DNA of 64,000 nt from an uncultured Bacteroides sp. (GTDB taxonomy: Bacteria > Bacteroidota > Bacteroidia > Bacteroidales > Bacteroidaceae), in the NCBI GenBank assembly GCA_937890825.1, contig CALADS010000038.1:1-64000 (forward strand). Reading direction: 5' to 3'. A program made the position numbers and the translations under genes. A model generated the notes under the pieces. That model made no database searches, was not told where the DNA came from, and saw nothing but the letters and a program-made list of their open reading frames with translations. Of this stretch, positions 48,729 through 58,871 are shown in pieces (position 1 is the first letter of the stretch; each line of letters opens with the position of its first letter).

Positions 48729-49976
48729 ATGGATAGAGAAATACCGAAAGAAGTAAAGCAGAAGGAACGTAATAAGAGACTGATGCGTTATGGCCTATGG
48801 GGAGTGGGCGGTATCGTCATCATCGGTGTGCTGATTTCGCTGATGCGCACAGGGGTAAAGGAGAAAGATTTGGTGTTCTCCACCGTCGACCAAGGCACGA
48901 TCGAGGTAAGTGTCAGTGCGTCGGGTAAGGTGGTGCCGGCTTTCGAGGAGATTATCAATTCGCCCATCAACACCCGGATAGTGGAGGTGTATAAAAAGGG
49001 GGGCGACAGTGTGGATGTGGGTACGCCCATTCTAAAACTGGACTTGCAGAGCACCGAGACGGAGTATAAGAAATTGCTCGACGAGGAGCAGATGAGAAGC
49101 TATAAACTGCAGCAGTTGCAAGTGAACAACCAGACCAAGCTCAATGATTTGCAGATGCAGATTAAGGTGTCGGCCATGAAGCTGAACCGCATGAAGGTGG
49201 AATTGCGTAACGAACGCTACCTGGACAGTTTGGGGTCGGGCACTACTGATAAGGTGCATCAGGCAGAATTGAGCTATAACGTGGCTCAGCTGGAGTATGA
49301 GCAGTTGAAGCAGCAGTATGCCAACGAACAAGAGGTGCTGGCTGCGGAATATAAGGTGCAGGAATTGGAATTCAGTATCTTCCGTAAGGGGTTGGCAGAG
49401 ATGAAACGTACACTCGATGATGCACAAGTGCGTTCACCGCGGAAAGCCATTCTGACGTATATCAATAATCAGATTGGCGCACAGGTGGCAGAGGGCAGTC
49501 AGGTGGCTATCATTTCTGATTTGAGCCATTTCAAGGTAGAGGGCGAGATTGCCGATACCTATGGCGACCGGGTAGCTGCCGGCGGCAAGGCCATTGTCAA
49601 GGTGGGCAGTGAGAAGCTGGAGGGAACGGTGAGCAGTGTGACACCACTTTCCAAGAATGGAGTCATTTCGTTTACGGTGCAGCTACATGACGACAGTCAC
49701 CGCCGCTTGCGTTCCGGTCTGAAAACCGATGTTTATGTGATGAATGCGGTGAAAGAGGATGTGATGCGCATAGCCAATGCCAGTTATTATGTAGGTAAAG
49801 GGGAGTACGAGCTTTTTGTACGTACCTCAGACCATGAATTGCAGAAGCGTAAGGTGCGGCTGGGCGACAGTAATTTCGAATTTGTGGAAGTGGTGAGCGG
49901 CTTGCAGCCGGGCGACCGGGTGGTGGTGAGCGATATGAGTCAGTATCGGAATAAGAGCAAGTTGAAGGTGAAGTGA
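48729..49976 (+). CDS. MacA/HlyD-type periplasmic adaptor
   Basis: 415 aa. One membrane helix at about 23-43 (LWGVGGIVIIGVLISLM). Lipoyl-like halves flank a long coiled-coil hairpin (about 115-230), with SVSASGKVVPAFEE before it and GAQVAEGSQVAIISDLSHF after it. C-terminal beta-barrel and membrane-proximal domains follow. It bridges the inner-membrane MacB-like transporter to an outer membrane channel, which is not in this cluster. First gene of a six-gene operon. Confidence 0.88.
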   Translation: MDREIPKEVKQKERNKRLMRYGLWGVGGIVIIGVLISLMRTGVKEKDLVFSTVDQGTIEVSVSASGKVVPAFEEIINSPINTRIVEVYKKGGDSVDVGTPILKLDLQSTETEYKKLLDEEQMRSYKLQQLQVNNQTKLNDLQMQIKVSAMKLNRMKVELRNERYLDSLGSGTTDKVHQAELSYNVAQLEYEQLKQQYANEQEVLAAEYKVQELEFSIFRKGLAEMKRTLDDAQVRSPRKAILTYINNQIGAQVAEGSQVAIISDLSHFKVEGEIADTYGDRVAAGGKAIVKVGSEKLEGTVSSVTPLSKNGVISFTVQLHDDSHRRLRSGLKTDVYVMNAVKEDVMRIANASYYVGKGEYELFVRTSDHELQKRKVRLGDSNFEFVEVVSGLQPGDRVVVSDMSQYRNKSKLKVK

Positions 49977-49985
49977 TTTTTTTCA

Positions 49986-50055
49986 GGAGTTATTATAAGG
50001 AGTTGAGGAGTTATATAGGGAGTTATAAGGAGTTATATAGGGAGTTAGAGGAGTG
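49986..50055 (+). repeat. Tandem GGAGTT repeats
   Basis: Six exact GGAGTT units and one GGAGTG in 70 bp, most within a larger GGAGTTATATAG(G) pattern, just upstream of the first permease. They resemble Shine-Dalgarno motifs and could slip in copy number. Confidence 0.85.
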
Positions 50056-50086
50056 AGGTGACTTTATTAAATAAAATAAAAGATGT

Positions 50087-51400
50087 ATGTGGAAACTGTA
50101 TTTTAAACAGGCTTGGCAGATGATGAAGCAGCAACGGCTGTTCAGTGCATTGTATATCTTAGGCACGGGTTTGGCCATTGCCATGACACTGGTCATGGTG
50201 CTTATTTACTATGTCAGGATAGCTCCTATCTATCCGGAGGTGAACCGGGACCGTACGCTGTATATCCAAATCATCAGTTTTACGAAGGATGGTTCGCAAT
50301 GGCAGCATTCCGCTTCTTATCAGGCGGTGAAGGAGTGGTTCTACACCTTGGAAAATGTGCAGGCGGTGTCGGCTTCGCTGATGGATGAACGGTCGGATAA
50401 TAGCTACATCCAGCCGGCCGACAGGAGCGGCGATTTTAAGGTGAAGACCCAATTTGTGGATCCCGCTTTCTTCCGTATTTACGAATTCAGTTTCTATGAT
50501 GGGGGACCCTTTACGGAAGCTGAGTGGCAGGGCGGACTGCCAGTGGCGGTGATTACCGATGCTTTGGCCAAGCGGTTGTTTGGTACGGCAACCGGAGTTG
50601 CAGGCCGCCGTTTCTCCATGAATTTTGTGGAATACCGTGTAGGCGGCGTGGTGCGTGCTGCGAGCTACCTCACTTCCGATTCGTTTGCCGATGTGTATCT
50701 GCCTTATACCGTTGTTCCCGGATACGACCAGGCGCGGATGCCTCAGTTGACTTATATAGGACCTTTCGACCTGACTTTCCTGGTGAAAGACGATGCACAG
50801 GCCGAGGCTTTGAAGCAGGAGGTGAGCGAATTGGTGCGGAAGATTAATCTGCAGTTGGGAGAGGCCGGTTGGCAGGTGAATCTGTATAACCAGCCGCGTA
50901 CGCATCTGACTAAGGTGTTCCAGTCTTGGGTGCAGGATGAGTTTGATGCTTGGGCCACGGCACGTCAGTTACTGTTGATCGTGTTGGTGCTTTTGCTGGT
51001 ACCTTCGCTCAATCTGAGCGGCATGATAGCCAGCCGCATGGAAGGACGTCTGGCAGAGATGGGCGTACGCAAATCGTTCGGGGCCAGCCGGAAGGTACTC
51101 CTGAAGCAGGTGATGTGGGAGAATCTTTTGCTCACTTTGCTGGGCGGTGCCTTGGGACTGGTTCTCTCTTGGCTGGCGGTGTATGCGGGACGCGACTGGG
51201 TGTTTATGATGATGGACGACTGGGCTATCCTGCCTCCTGCTGAGGTAGAGGTGGCGCTGTCGGCCGAAATGCTGTTTGCTCCCCTGGTATTCTTGGCAGC
51301 GTTGTTAGTGTGTCTGTTCATCAATGTGCTGTCGGCCTTGCTTCCTGCCTGGCATTCCTTGCGCCAACCTATTGTGAAATCGTTGAATGAAAAATTATAG
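50087..51400 (+). CDS. FtsX/MacB-type ABC permease 1
   Basis: 437 aa. One membrane helix near residues 21-43. A periplasmic MacB_PCD-like domain spans about 45-290. Three C-terminal helices lie near 293-315, 345-365 and 388-420, in the usual FtsX pattern, with a coupling motif GVRKSFGASRKVLLKQ at about 325. It is similar to the third permease. Probably forms the transporter with the ATPase. Confidence 0.85.
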   Translation: MWKLYFKQAWQMMKQQRLFSALYILGTGLAIAMTLVMVLIYYVRIAPIYPEVNRDRTLYIQIISFTKDGSQWQHSASYQAVKEWFYTLENVQAVSASLMDERSDNSYIQPADRSGDFKVKTQFVDPAFFRIYEFSFYDGGPFTEAEWQGGLPVAVITDALAKRLFGTATGVAGRRFSMNFVEYRVGGVVRAASYLTSDSFADVYLPYTVVPGYDQARMPQLTYIGPFDLTFLVKDDAQAEALKQEVSELVRKINLQLGEAGWQVNLYNQPRTHLTKVFQSWVQDEFDAWATARQLLLIVLVLLLVPSLNLSGMIASRMEGRLAEMGVRKSFGASRKVLLKQVMWENLLLTLLGGALGLVLSWLAVYAGRDWVFMMMDDWAILPPAEVEVALSAEMLFAPLVFLAALLVCLFINVLSALLPAWHSLRQPIVKSLNEKL

Positions 51401-51418
51401 ATAGAGGAGGATCATCTG

Positions 51419-52747
51419 ATGAAATTGATTTGGAAAAGTTTATGGGCACGCCGTCGTCGCAATGCGTGGTTGCTGGCCGAACTGGTGCTGGTGAGTGTGG
51501 TGTGCTGGGTGGTGTTCGATCCCGTGATTGTGATGACGTACGACCGCCGGATGATTCCCCTGGGTTATGATGCCCACCGTCTCTGCATGGTGTCGCTGGC
51601 CAAGCTGGAACCTTCGTCACTGGGCTATGAGGCGGCTGCCGAAGATTCGGCCCGCCTGGTGGATGATTACCTGAATCTGGTGCGGATGGCAGCCGATTTT
51701 GAAGGGGTGGAGCGCACAGCTCCTGTCTTGGGTTTTGTTTATCCCAATTCTATGGGTACCATGCAGACGGGCTATGCGCCCGAAGGCGACTCTCTTCCTT
51801 GTGCCATGATGGGTAATGGCTTCCTGCCGCATACGGGCTTTTTCGAGACCTACGGTTTTCAGCCGGGACCGGGAAGGACTCTTGCCGAACTGTCGGATTA
51901 TCCCTACGGTCCCGATGACTTGGTCATCAGTGAAGAAACAGCTCTTCTTTGTTTCGGTACGAAGCATGGACAAGGCAGGCGTTTTTATGAACAGCACAAA
52001 CGGAAGGATGCAGCCGGACAAGTGTATGTAGATACTAACTATCTGTCTGTGGTGGGCACGGTGGGCAATTTCAAGCAGCGTAGCTATGCCCGCCCTGTGC
52101 CGATGATGTTCGAACCGATTTTATCGATTGATGTGAGCGATATTCCTACCGATGCCCGTATCCTCATCCGATTGAAAGAGGGTGTCAGCATGGAACATTT
52201 TCTGCACGACTTCCGGCCATGGATGGTGAGTCGGCTGAAAGCCGGCAATCTCTATGCCCGTGGGGTACAGTCGTACGAGGAGTTGATTGCCGCGGGTGAA
52301 CGAGCTATTTCCGATCCCATCTATTACCGCAACCTGTCGCTGGCCTTCTTTTTCCTTATCAACCTGTGTCTTGGGGTATTGGGTACCTTTTGGCTGCAGA
52401 CCCGCACGCGCCGTGAGGAAGTGGGCATCATGCTGTCTTTTGGCGCTACGCCCCGACGTATTGTCTGCCAGCTTATGGGCGAGGGAATGCTGCTGACCTT
52501 CTGTGCCTCGACGGTCGGTTCCCTGCTCTATCTGGGCTATGCCTGGAATGAAGGATTCAGCAACGGTACCAGCGAGAGCTATCTGGATACAGCCTCTACC
52601 TATTGGATGAATGATTTCGCCTGGCATTTCGGAGTGGTGTCTGTTGTCATCCTGCTCATCCTCTGGGCGGTGGTGCTGCTGGGCATCTACCTGCCTGCGC
52701 GAAGCATCAGCCGGGTGCCGCCCACCGAGGCTTTGCGTGATGAATAA
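51419..52747 (+). CDS. FtsX/MacB-type ABC permease 2
   Basis: 442 aa, 18 nt after permease 1. N-terminal helix LLAELVLVSVVCWVVF, periplasmic domain to about 300, then three helices with EEVGIMLSFGATPRRIVCQ before the second. It ends in RSISRVPPTEALRDE. It resembles permease 4 more than 1 or 3, so the cluster seems built of two non-identical permease types, each present twice. Confidence 0.85.
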   Translation: MKLIWKSLWARRRRNAWLLAELVLVSVVCWVVFDPVIVMTYDRRMIPLGYDAHRLCMVSLAKLEPSSLGYEAAAEDSARLVDDYLNLVRMAADFEGVERTAPVLGFVYPNSMGTMQTGYAPEGDSLPCAMMGNGFLPHTGFFETYGFQPGPGRTLAELSDYPYGPDDLVISEETALLCFGTKHGQGRRFYEQHKRKDAAGQVYVDTNYLSVVGTVGNFKQRSYARPVPMMFEPILSIDVSDIPTDARILIRLKEGVSMEHFLHDFRPWMVSRLKAGNLYARGVQSYEELIAAGERAISDPIYYRNLSLAFFFLINLCLGVLGTFWLQTRTRREEVGIMLSFGATPRRIVCQLMGEGMLLTFCASTVGSLLYLGYAWNEGFSNGTSESYLDTASTYWMNDFAWHFGVVSVVILLILWAVVLLGIYLPARSISRVPPTEALRDE

Positions 52748-52784
52748 ATGATTGAAAATATTAACCCTTTAAAAATAGAAGATT

Positions 52785-53483
52785 ATGATCAAGTTAATGA
52801 ATATCAGCAAGATTTTTCGCACTGATGAAATAGAAACGGTGGCTTTGGAGAATGTAAACATTGAAGTACCTCAAGGGGAATTCCTCAGCATCATGGGGCC
52901 TTCGGGCTGCGGTAAATCGACGTTATTGAATATCATGGGATTACTGGATACGCCCACCAGTGGCACCATTGAACTGGCGGGTACCCGGGTGGAAGGTTTG
53001 AAAGACAAGGAACTGGCAGCTTTCCGCAACCGGAATTTAGGCTTTGTGTTCCAGTCGTTCCACCTTATCAATTCGCTCAATGTGCTCGACAATGTGGAAT
53101 TGCCCTTGCTCTATCGGAATGTGTCGGCCAAAGAACGCCGCGAGCGGGCGGAAGAAGTACTTCGTAAAGTAGGTATGTCGCATCGCATGCGTCACATGCC
53201 CACCCAGCTCTCCGGCGGTCAGTGTCAGCGTGTAGCCATTGCCCGTGCCATCATCGGTAATCCGGCCATTATCCTAGCCGATGAGCCTACCGGTAACCTG
53301 GATTCCAAGATGGGAGCCGAAGTGATGGATTTGTTGCATCAGTTGAATCAGGAAGACCAGCGTACCATCGTGATGGTGACACACAATGCCGACCAGGCCA
53401 AGCAGACGTATCGCACACTTTCTTTCTTCGACGGTCATCTGATAGGTGAGACGCTGAATAAAACAAATACAACAACGATGTAA
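52785..53483 (+). CDS. ABC transporter ATPase (MacB/LolD type)
   Basis: 232 aa. Walker A GPSGCGKST at 38-46, Q-loop near FVFQSFHLINSLN (about 86-98), signature LSGGQCQRVAIARA near 144-157, Walker B ILADEPTGNLD and a terminal H-loop VMVTHN. It powers the four permeases around it. The only ATPase in the operon. Confidence 0.94.
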   Translation: MIKLMNISKIFRTDEIETVALENVNIEVPQGEFLSIMGPSGCGKSTLLNIMGLLDTPTSGTIELAGTRVEGLKDKELAAFRNRNLGFVFQSFHLINSLNVLDNVELPLLYRNVSAKERRERAEEVLRKVGMSHRMRHMPTQLSGGQCQRVAIARAIIGNPAIILADEPTGNLDSKMGAEVMDLLHQLNQEDQRTIVMVTHNADQAKQTYRTLSFFDGHLIGETLNKTNTTTM

Positions 53484-53497
53484 ATATACAAGACAGT

Positions 53498-54790
53498 ATG
53501 AAACAGCTATTCAAACAAGCTTGGGCACAGCTCAGACAGCAGCCTATCATCAGTGCGGTGAGTGTGGCAGGTACGGCCCTGGCCATCTTCCTCATTATGC
53601 TGGTGGTGATGATGCAGCAGGTCAAGACAGCCCCTTTTGCACCAGAGAGCAATTGCGACCGCTTTCTGCACGTGAAGATGTCCAGCATTACGCATAAAGA
53701 TTGGGGGACCGAAAACAGTAGTAACGGTCCGTGGAGTGCGCATGCGCTACAAGATATCTATAAGCCGATGAAGACACCCGAGGCAGTGACTATCTATACC
53801 TGTATTCCCACCACCACGCCGGTCAGCCTGCCGGGAGAACCCTCGTTTGCAGTGGATATATTGGAAACCGATGCCGATTTCTGGCGGGTGTTCGATTTTG
53901 CTTTTCAGCAAGGGAAACCCTACGATGAGGCTGCGTTTACGGCCGGTCAGCCCGTGGCAGTACTTACAGAAAGCGTGTCTCGCCGCCTGTTCGGTACCAC
54001 GGACGTAGTGGGAAAAGAATTTCTCTTGGCCTATGTGCCCTACCGCGTGGCCGGGGTGGTGAAGGATGTCAGTACGCTGGCCAGTATCGCTTATGCACAG
54101 GTGTGGATTCCCTATACTTCTACCAATCAGGTATACAATACCTGGGAAAGCGACTTGATGGGAATGATGTCTTGCACCATCCTGGCCAAGGACCCCGCTG
54201 ATTTTCCCGCTGTCCGCGAGGAAGCCCTCCGACGGTTGGAAGCCAAAAATAAAAGCCTGGAAGAAACAGGCTATGCTTACATCAACCGCAACCGCCCTTA
54301 TACGCAGGAGAAAGATGTGCTGGCTTTCGGAGCCAATTATGAGCCTGATGTAGAGGCCGACCGCCGGCAGCGGTGGATGATTTACCTCATTCTGCTCATT
54401 GTACCGGCCATCAATCTGAGCAGCATGACGCAGAGCCGTCTTCGCCAGCGGGTCAGCGAGATAGGGGTGCGGCGAGCTTTTGGTGCTACGCGTGCCGAAC
54501 TGATGGGACAGCTCTTGGGTGAAAATCTGATTATCACCTTATTGGCCGGACTGTTCGGTTTGCTGCTGAGTATTCTTTTTGCCTATGTGGGCAGTGAGTT
54601 TCTTTTTGCCCAGGAGTTCAGCTATACGCTGGCACCGCCCACCGTGGATGCCTCCATCCTGATTCAGCCTTCTACCTTCCTTATGGCCTTGGCCTTCTGT
54701 TTTGTGCTGAATCTGCTGAGTACCGGTATTCCGGCGTGGCGGGCTTCGCGGATGAAGATTGTAGATTCGATTGGAGGAAAATTGCATTAA
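53498..54790 (+). CDS. FtsX/MacB-type ABC permease 3
   Basis: 430 aa, beginning MKQLFKQAWAQLRQQPI with a first helix at about 22-38 (AGTALAIFLIMLVVM), then a MacB_PCD-like periplasmic region. GVRRAFGATRAELMGQL precedes the second helix. Close in layout to permease 1 (both open with FKQAW), suggesting duplication. Confidence 0.85.
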   Translation: MKQLFKQAWAQLRQQPIISAVSVAGTALAIFLIMLVVMMQQVKTAPFAPESNCDRFLHVKMSSITHKDWGTENSSNGPWSAHALQDIYKPMKTPEAVTIYTCIPTTTPVSLPGEPSFAVDILETDADFWRVFDFAFQQGKPYDEAAFTAGQPVAVLTESVSRRLFGTTDVVGKEFLLAYVPYRVAGVVKDVSTLASIAYAQVWIPYTSTNQVYNTWESDLMGMMSCTILAKDPADFPAVREEALRRLEAKNKSLEETGYAYINRNRPYTQEKDVLAFGANYEPDVEADRRQRWMIYLILLIVPAINLSSMTQSRLRQRVSEIGVRRAFGATRAELMGQLLGENLIITLLAGLFGLLLSILFAYVGSEFLFAQEFSYTLAPPTVDASILIQPSTFLMALAFCFVLNLLSTGIPAWRASRMKIVDSIGGKLH

Positions 54791-54808
54791 AAAGGGAGGA
54801 GAACGAAT

Positions 54809-56068
54809 ATGGAAAAGAAACTGTTGAAACAGATGAAGAATGAATGGCGCAGCAACCTCTGGCTGGCCTTGGAACTATTAGTGGTAAGTGTGGTGATGTG
54901 GTACATCATCGACCTGCTGTATAGCCGCATCGCTACCTACCTGGAGCCTCGTGGATTCAACACGGAGCACTGCTACCTGGTGCAGATGGAAGTGCTGACA
55001 TCCAAGAGTGCCGACTATCAGCCTTATAATGAAACCCATAAACTGTGCGATGAGGTACGTGAATTGGCCGAGCGTCTGCGGCATCGTCCCGAAGTAGAAG
55101 CGGTGAGCCTTTCACAGAACTCCTATCCTTATAATGGCAGTAATTCAGGAGCCAGTGTAGTATATGATACGTTGCAGAGTCCCCGGTATGTGATTCGTCG
55201 TTGTGTTACGCCCGATTTTGTCCGGGTATTCCGTTACCAGGGTACCCGGGGAGAAACCCCTGAGCAGCTGGCGGCGATGCTGGAAAAAGGAGAATTTCTG
55301 GCTTCCGACAATCTCTATGAACAGCGATACGGGGTAAAACTGACTTCCTTAGTAGGGAAAGACGGATTTCACTTGTTTGGCGATACCACACATCATTTCC
55401 GTTTGGGAGCTGCCCTGCAGAATGTGCGCTATCATGATTATGAGCAGGGCTATGCCAGTTACAGCATGGTGTACAATATGAATCTGCTGTCCGAGGGTTG
55501 GATCAATGATGATAACGAACTCTGCATCCGGGTAAAGGAAGGACAAGACCGTAACTTTATTGAGAACCTGAAAGCCGACAGTGAAAAGCTGTATCGGGTG
55601 GGCAATCTGTATATCAGTGATGTGCGCAGCTTTCAAGACCAGCGCCGCACTTTCCAGCAGATTTACAGCAATGAAATGCGTAATTACCTCTTTGGGATGG
55701 GATTTTTGCTGCTGAATATATTCTTAGGGTTGCTCGGCACCTTCTGGTTCCGCACGCAGCAGCGACGTAAAGAGATAGCCCTTCACAAGGCCTTGGGTTC
55801 TACCGATGCCGGCATTTTCCGCCGTTTGCTCAGCGAAGGTTTCCTGTTGCTGCTGGTAGTTACGCCGCTGGCCCTTCTTATAGAGGTGATGTTGGCCTAT
55901 TTCGAGTTGAATAGTTGGCATAACGGCACCACGCTGGAGTGGGACCGTCTGTTGTGCTGTGCTTTGGGTTGCTTTGCCTTGATAGGCAGTATGATAGCAG
56001 TCGGCATCAGCCTTCCGGCTCGTAAGGCTATGAGCATTCAGCCCGCCGTAGCATTGCACGATGAGTAG
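54809..56068 (+). CDS. FtsX/MacB-type ABC permease 4
   Basis: 419 aa, last gene of the efflux operon. N-terminal helix LALELLVVSVVMWYIIDLLY, periplasmic domain to about 290, then helices with KEIALHKALGSTDAGIFRR between. Related to permease 2. The four permeases with one adaptor and one ATPase point to two heteromeric MacB-like pumps or one complex sharing parts. Substrate unknown. Confidence 0.85.
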   Translation: MEKKLLKQMKNEWRSNLWLALELLVVSVVMWYIIDLLYSRIATYLEPRGFNTEHCYLVQMEVLTSKSADYQPYNETHKLCDEVRELAERLRHRPEVEAVSLSQNSYPYNGSNSGASVVYDTLQSPRYVIRRCVTPDFVRVFRYQGTRGETPEQLAAMLEKGEFLASDNLYEQRYGVKLTSLVGKDGFHLFGDTTHHFRLGAALQNVRYHDYEQGYASYSMVYNMNLLSEGWINDDNELCIRVKEGQDRNFIENLKADSEKLYRVGNLYISDVRSFQDQRRTFQQIYSNEMRNYLFGMGFLLLNIFLGLLGTFWFRTQQRRKEIALHKALGSTDAGIFRRLLSEGFLLLLVVTPLALLIEVMLAYFELNSWHNGTTLEWDRLLCCALGCFALIGSMIAVGISLPARKAMSIQPAVALHDE

Positions 56069-56074
56069 CGGTTT

Positions 56075-56142
56075 AATCCAGCTATCCGTCTTCACAGCCT
56101 GCGGACAATAAGCCGCAAACTGGGAAGACGGATGGCTGGATT
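56075..56142 (+). terminator. Large terminator of the efflux operon
   Basis: AATCCAGC-ATCCGTCTTC pairs with GAAGACGGAT-GCTGGATT, with an inner GCGG/CCGC stem. Long stem, short T run. Confidence 0.7.
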
Positions 56143-56293
56143 GGTTTCATCAGATTCAGTTATGCCAAGCGATATTATCGTTTAAAAGGTGACATCTGTA
56201 AAAATAATGATTTAGCTGAAATAATCAAATCATCCGCAAAACAATTATCTTTGTGTTACTCTATAGAACCGGTTAATTATAATACAAAGACTT

Positions 56294-56869
56294 ATGACCC
56301 GATTTAACTCTTATATGTCGCACATCAATACTGCATTCTTCAAGCAGTTATGTATTCAGTCTGGCACACTTCATCATCTTACACGCCATAGTTATTTATT
56401 CCGGGAGGGGGAGGTATGGCCTTACTGGGGATTTGTGAAGCAAGGTATCTTGAAATACAGTTGTTTCAATCAGTCGGAACAGAAATATTATAATGTGGGA
56501 TTCTCTTTCGAGCATGAATTCTTTGGTGATTATCCGGTTTGTCTTTATGGGATTCCAGCCACGTTGAATATGCAGACGGTTACTTCTTGTGAACTTTATA
56601 TCTGTTCTGCCGAACTCTTGAAGCAGAAGTTGGAAGAGGGTGCAGTTGGTATGCAGATAGCCCGTATGGCAGCCGAACAACTTTTTATGCAGTCGTATAC
56701 CCGTTATCTGAATTTATATCGCTTCACACCCGAAGAACGCTATTTGCAATTATTGAAACGCTGTCCGGAAATTCTTCAATTGTTGCCATTGAAAGAAATA
56801 GCTTCCTATCTGATGATTACCCCTACGCACATGAGCCGCATCCGTAAAAGCATTACGCTGGGCAGGTGA
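56294..56869 (+). CDS. Crp/Fnr-family regulator
   Basis: 191 aa. N-terminal cyclic-nucleotide-binding-type barrel (FREGEVWPYWGFVKQGILKY and HEFFGDYPVCLYGIPA), but without the residues for cAMP. A long dimer helix and a short C-terminal HTH (IASYLMITPTHMSRIRKS) follow. Its own promoter has TATCTTTG at 56246-56253. Such regulators in Bacteroides often act with unknown ligands. An alternative start is Met-8. Confidence 0.82.
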   Translation: MTRFNSYMSHINTAFFKQLCIQSGTLHHLTRHSYLFREGEVWPYWGFVKQGILKYSCFNQSEQKYYNVGFSFEHEFFGDYPVCLYGIPATLNMQTVTSCELYICSAELLKQKLEEGAVGMQIARMAAEQLFMQSYTRYLNLYRFTPEERYLQLLKRCPEILQLLPLKEIASYLMITPTHMSRIRKSITLGR

Positions 56870-56947
56870 CTTTCTTGTTCAGCCGGTTGATTTCTCAACA
56901 TAGGTTGAAGAATCTGTCTTTATTCTTTGATATTGTCCGGAAAAAAG

Positions 56948-56978
56948 TTTGTATTTTCCCTATTATTTCATAGTTTTG
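56948..56978 (+). promoter_or_regulatory. Promoter of the DUF3857 genes
   Basis: TTTG, 19 nt, TAGTTTTG, 26 nt before the ATG of the 609-aa gene; this decides its start. Confidence 0.75.
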
Positions 56979-57004
56979 CGTATACCTCTAAAAATTCTAT
57001 TGCT

Positions 57005-58834
57005 ATGAAACTGAGAGAATTAGTTTTTCTGTTAGTAGGTATCGTTTTTAGTTTTCCTTTTTATGGACAAACACCTGACGATAACATACTCATCGAACGA
57101 TGCGAAGACAGCTACGTATTTTTTGAAGAAGATGGAATTCCCCAAGTTCGTAATAAAAAAGAAACCACATACCTGGCTTCCCGCATGGGAACAACATTTC
57201 AATCAGCTGCTTTTTACGGTGAATACATCAGTCTGGATGGTGCCAGCGTAAAAGGGGGGAATAGTTCGAAAGCTCAGCATAAAAGTGCCACACCGGAAAA
57301 TATATTTTTCGATGATACCAAAGTGTGCTTTTTTCAAATCACGTTAGACCGTAAAGGAAAGTCTTGTCAGACCACCTTTAAGCGTACCTTTCATGATTTG
57401 CGCTATTTTACTAAAATCTATTTATCCGAAGATTTTTTCATAAAAGAGAAAAAGGTCACTTTTACTATACCGGCTTCTTTGTCGCATTATCGGTTTCAGG
57501 AAATGAATTTTCCTGCCAATATCCGTGTTAACACAGCCAAAGACAGTCAGGGGAATACACAGATTACTTATACCATAGTTCATTTACCTGGCATGAAGCA
57601 GGAAGAGGGTATGCCGCCGGTTGCGCAGGTTTATCCCCATCTGCTGATAACCGGTTCTTTTACCAATCATGAAGCCCTGTATCAATGGTCTAATCAATTG
57701 GCACAGGTAGATTGCCATATCCCGGAGCTGCCCGCACTGATACAGGAGATAACGCTTGGCAGCAACCAACCTATGGAACAGATTAGACGAACCTATGCTT
57801 GGGTGCAGCAAAATATACGTTACGTAGCTTTTGAAGCTGGCATCTCCGGATTCAGACCCGATACGCCCGCAGAAGTGCTCAGAAAGCGTTACGGTGATTG
57901 TAAGGGGATGTCACTTTTATTGTGTACCTTGCTCAAAGCGCAAGGTTTTGATGCCCGTCTCACCGATATAGGTACTGATGACATTCCTTTTCGCATCACG
58001 GAATATCCCATATTGGCGGCCACCAACCACATGATATGTACGGTATTCCATGAAGGGAAGACATATTATCTGGATGCCACGCATAATTATATTCCCATTG
58101 AATTCATACCGGAAAGCATACAAGGCCGAGAAGCTTTGATAGAAGATGGGGCGCATTGTCTGGTTCAGTCTTTACCGATTTTGCCGCCGGCTACTTCCAC
58201 TGATAGTATTCATTGTAATTTTACCTTGGCTATTCAAGGTGGAGAAGCCTTTTTGCAAGGTACAGCCGAACGGCATTGGAGTGGTCAGTTAAAAGAACTG
58301 TTTATGTATCAATTCCAAAATAGCTCTGCCGACCAACGGGAAGAAATATTACAGAGGGTATTCTGTCCTACGGAACACTTTCAACAAGCCGAAGAGGTGT
58401 CTTGGCAGGGCAATGAGCCGATTGCTCAATGGACTTGTCTCAGTGGGCATTATCGCTTGCATCATGCTGCACAAATGGCCGATAAGGAAATCTATTTGGA
58501 AGCCGATCTTCATAACGATCCTTTTGCCATCACTGTAGATACTTTGAAGCGCATACATGATTATCAGCTTCCGTTGCGCTGTCATATTATCAGGGAAACG
58601 CTTATCACTCTTCCTGCCGGTTATAACTGTACGTACCTGCCTCAAGGTATCATTTTGCATCTTCCACAGGGAATGCTGTCTTGCTCTTTTCAATTGAAAA
58701 ACCGACGGATTCTCTTTCGCAAGGTTATGGAAATAAATAGAAAAATGATTCAGCACAGTGAATTGTCTGCTTGGAATCAGGCATTGCAGCAGTGGACAGA
58801 AGCCTGTAGCGAGCAAGTGATTCTAAGCAAATAA
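57005..58834 (+). CDS. DUF3857 / transglutaminase-like exported protein
   Basis: 609 aa, start MKLRELVFLL just downstream of the promoter (an earlier ATG lies upstream of it). Signal peptide of about 20 residues. DUF3857 lies to about 250. A transglutaminase core has Cys299 in YGDCKGM, His342 in NHMICTVF and Asp357 in YYLDATHNY, so the triad is complete. A C-terminal DUF3858-like beta part follows. Likely periplasmic; may act as a protease or in cross-linking. Confidence 0.85.
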   Translation: MKLRELVFLLVGIVFSFPFYGQTPDDNILIERCEDSYVFFEEDGIPQVRNKKETTYLASRMGTTFQSAAFYGEYISLDGASVKGGNSSKAQHKSATPENIFFDDTKVCFFQITLDRKGKSCQTTFKRTFHDLRYFTKIYLSEDFFIKEKKVTFTIPASLSHYRFQEMNFPANIRVNTAKDSQGNTQITYTIVHLPGMKQEEGMPPVAQVYPHLLITGSFTNHEALYQWSNQLAQVDCHIPELPALIQEITLGSNQPMEQIRRTYAWVQQNIRYVAFEAGISGFRPDTPAEVLRKRYGDCKGMSLLLCTLLKAQGFDARLTDIGTDDIPFRITEYPILAATNHMICTVFHEGKTYYLDATHNYIPIEFIPESIQGREALIEDGAHCLVQSLPILPPATSTDSIHCNFTLAIQGGEAFLQGTAERHWSGQLKELFMYQFQNSSADQREEILQRVFCPTEHFQQAEEVSWQGNEPIAQWTCLSGHYRLHHAAQMADKEIYLEADLHNDPFAITVDTLKRIHDYQLPLRCHIIRETLITLPAGYNCTYLPQGIILHLPQGMLSCSFQLKNRRILFRKVMEINRKMIQHSELSAWNQALQQWTEACSEQVILSK

Positions 58835-58871
58835 ACTGTATACAGTATCAACCTTCAAATAATATAAGTCT

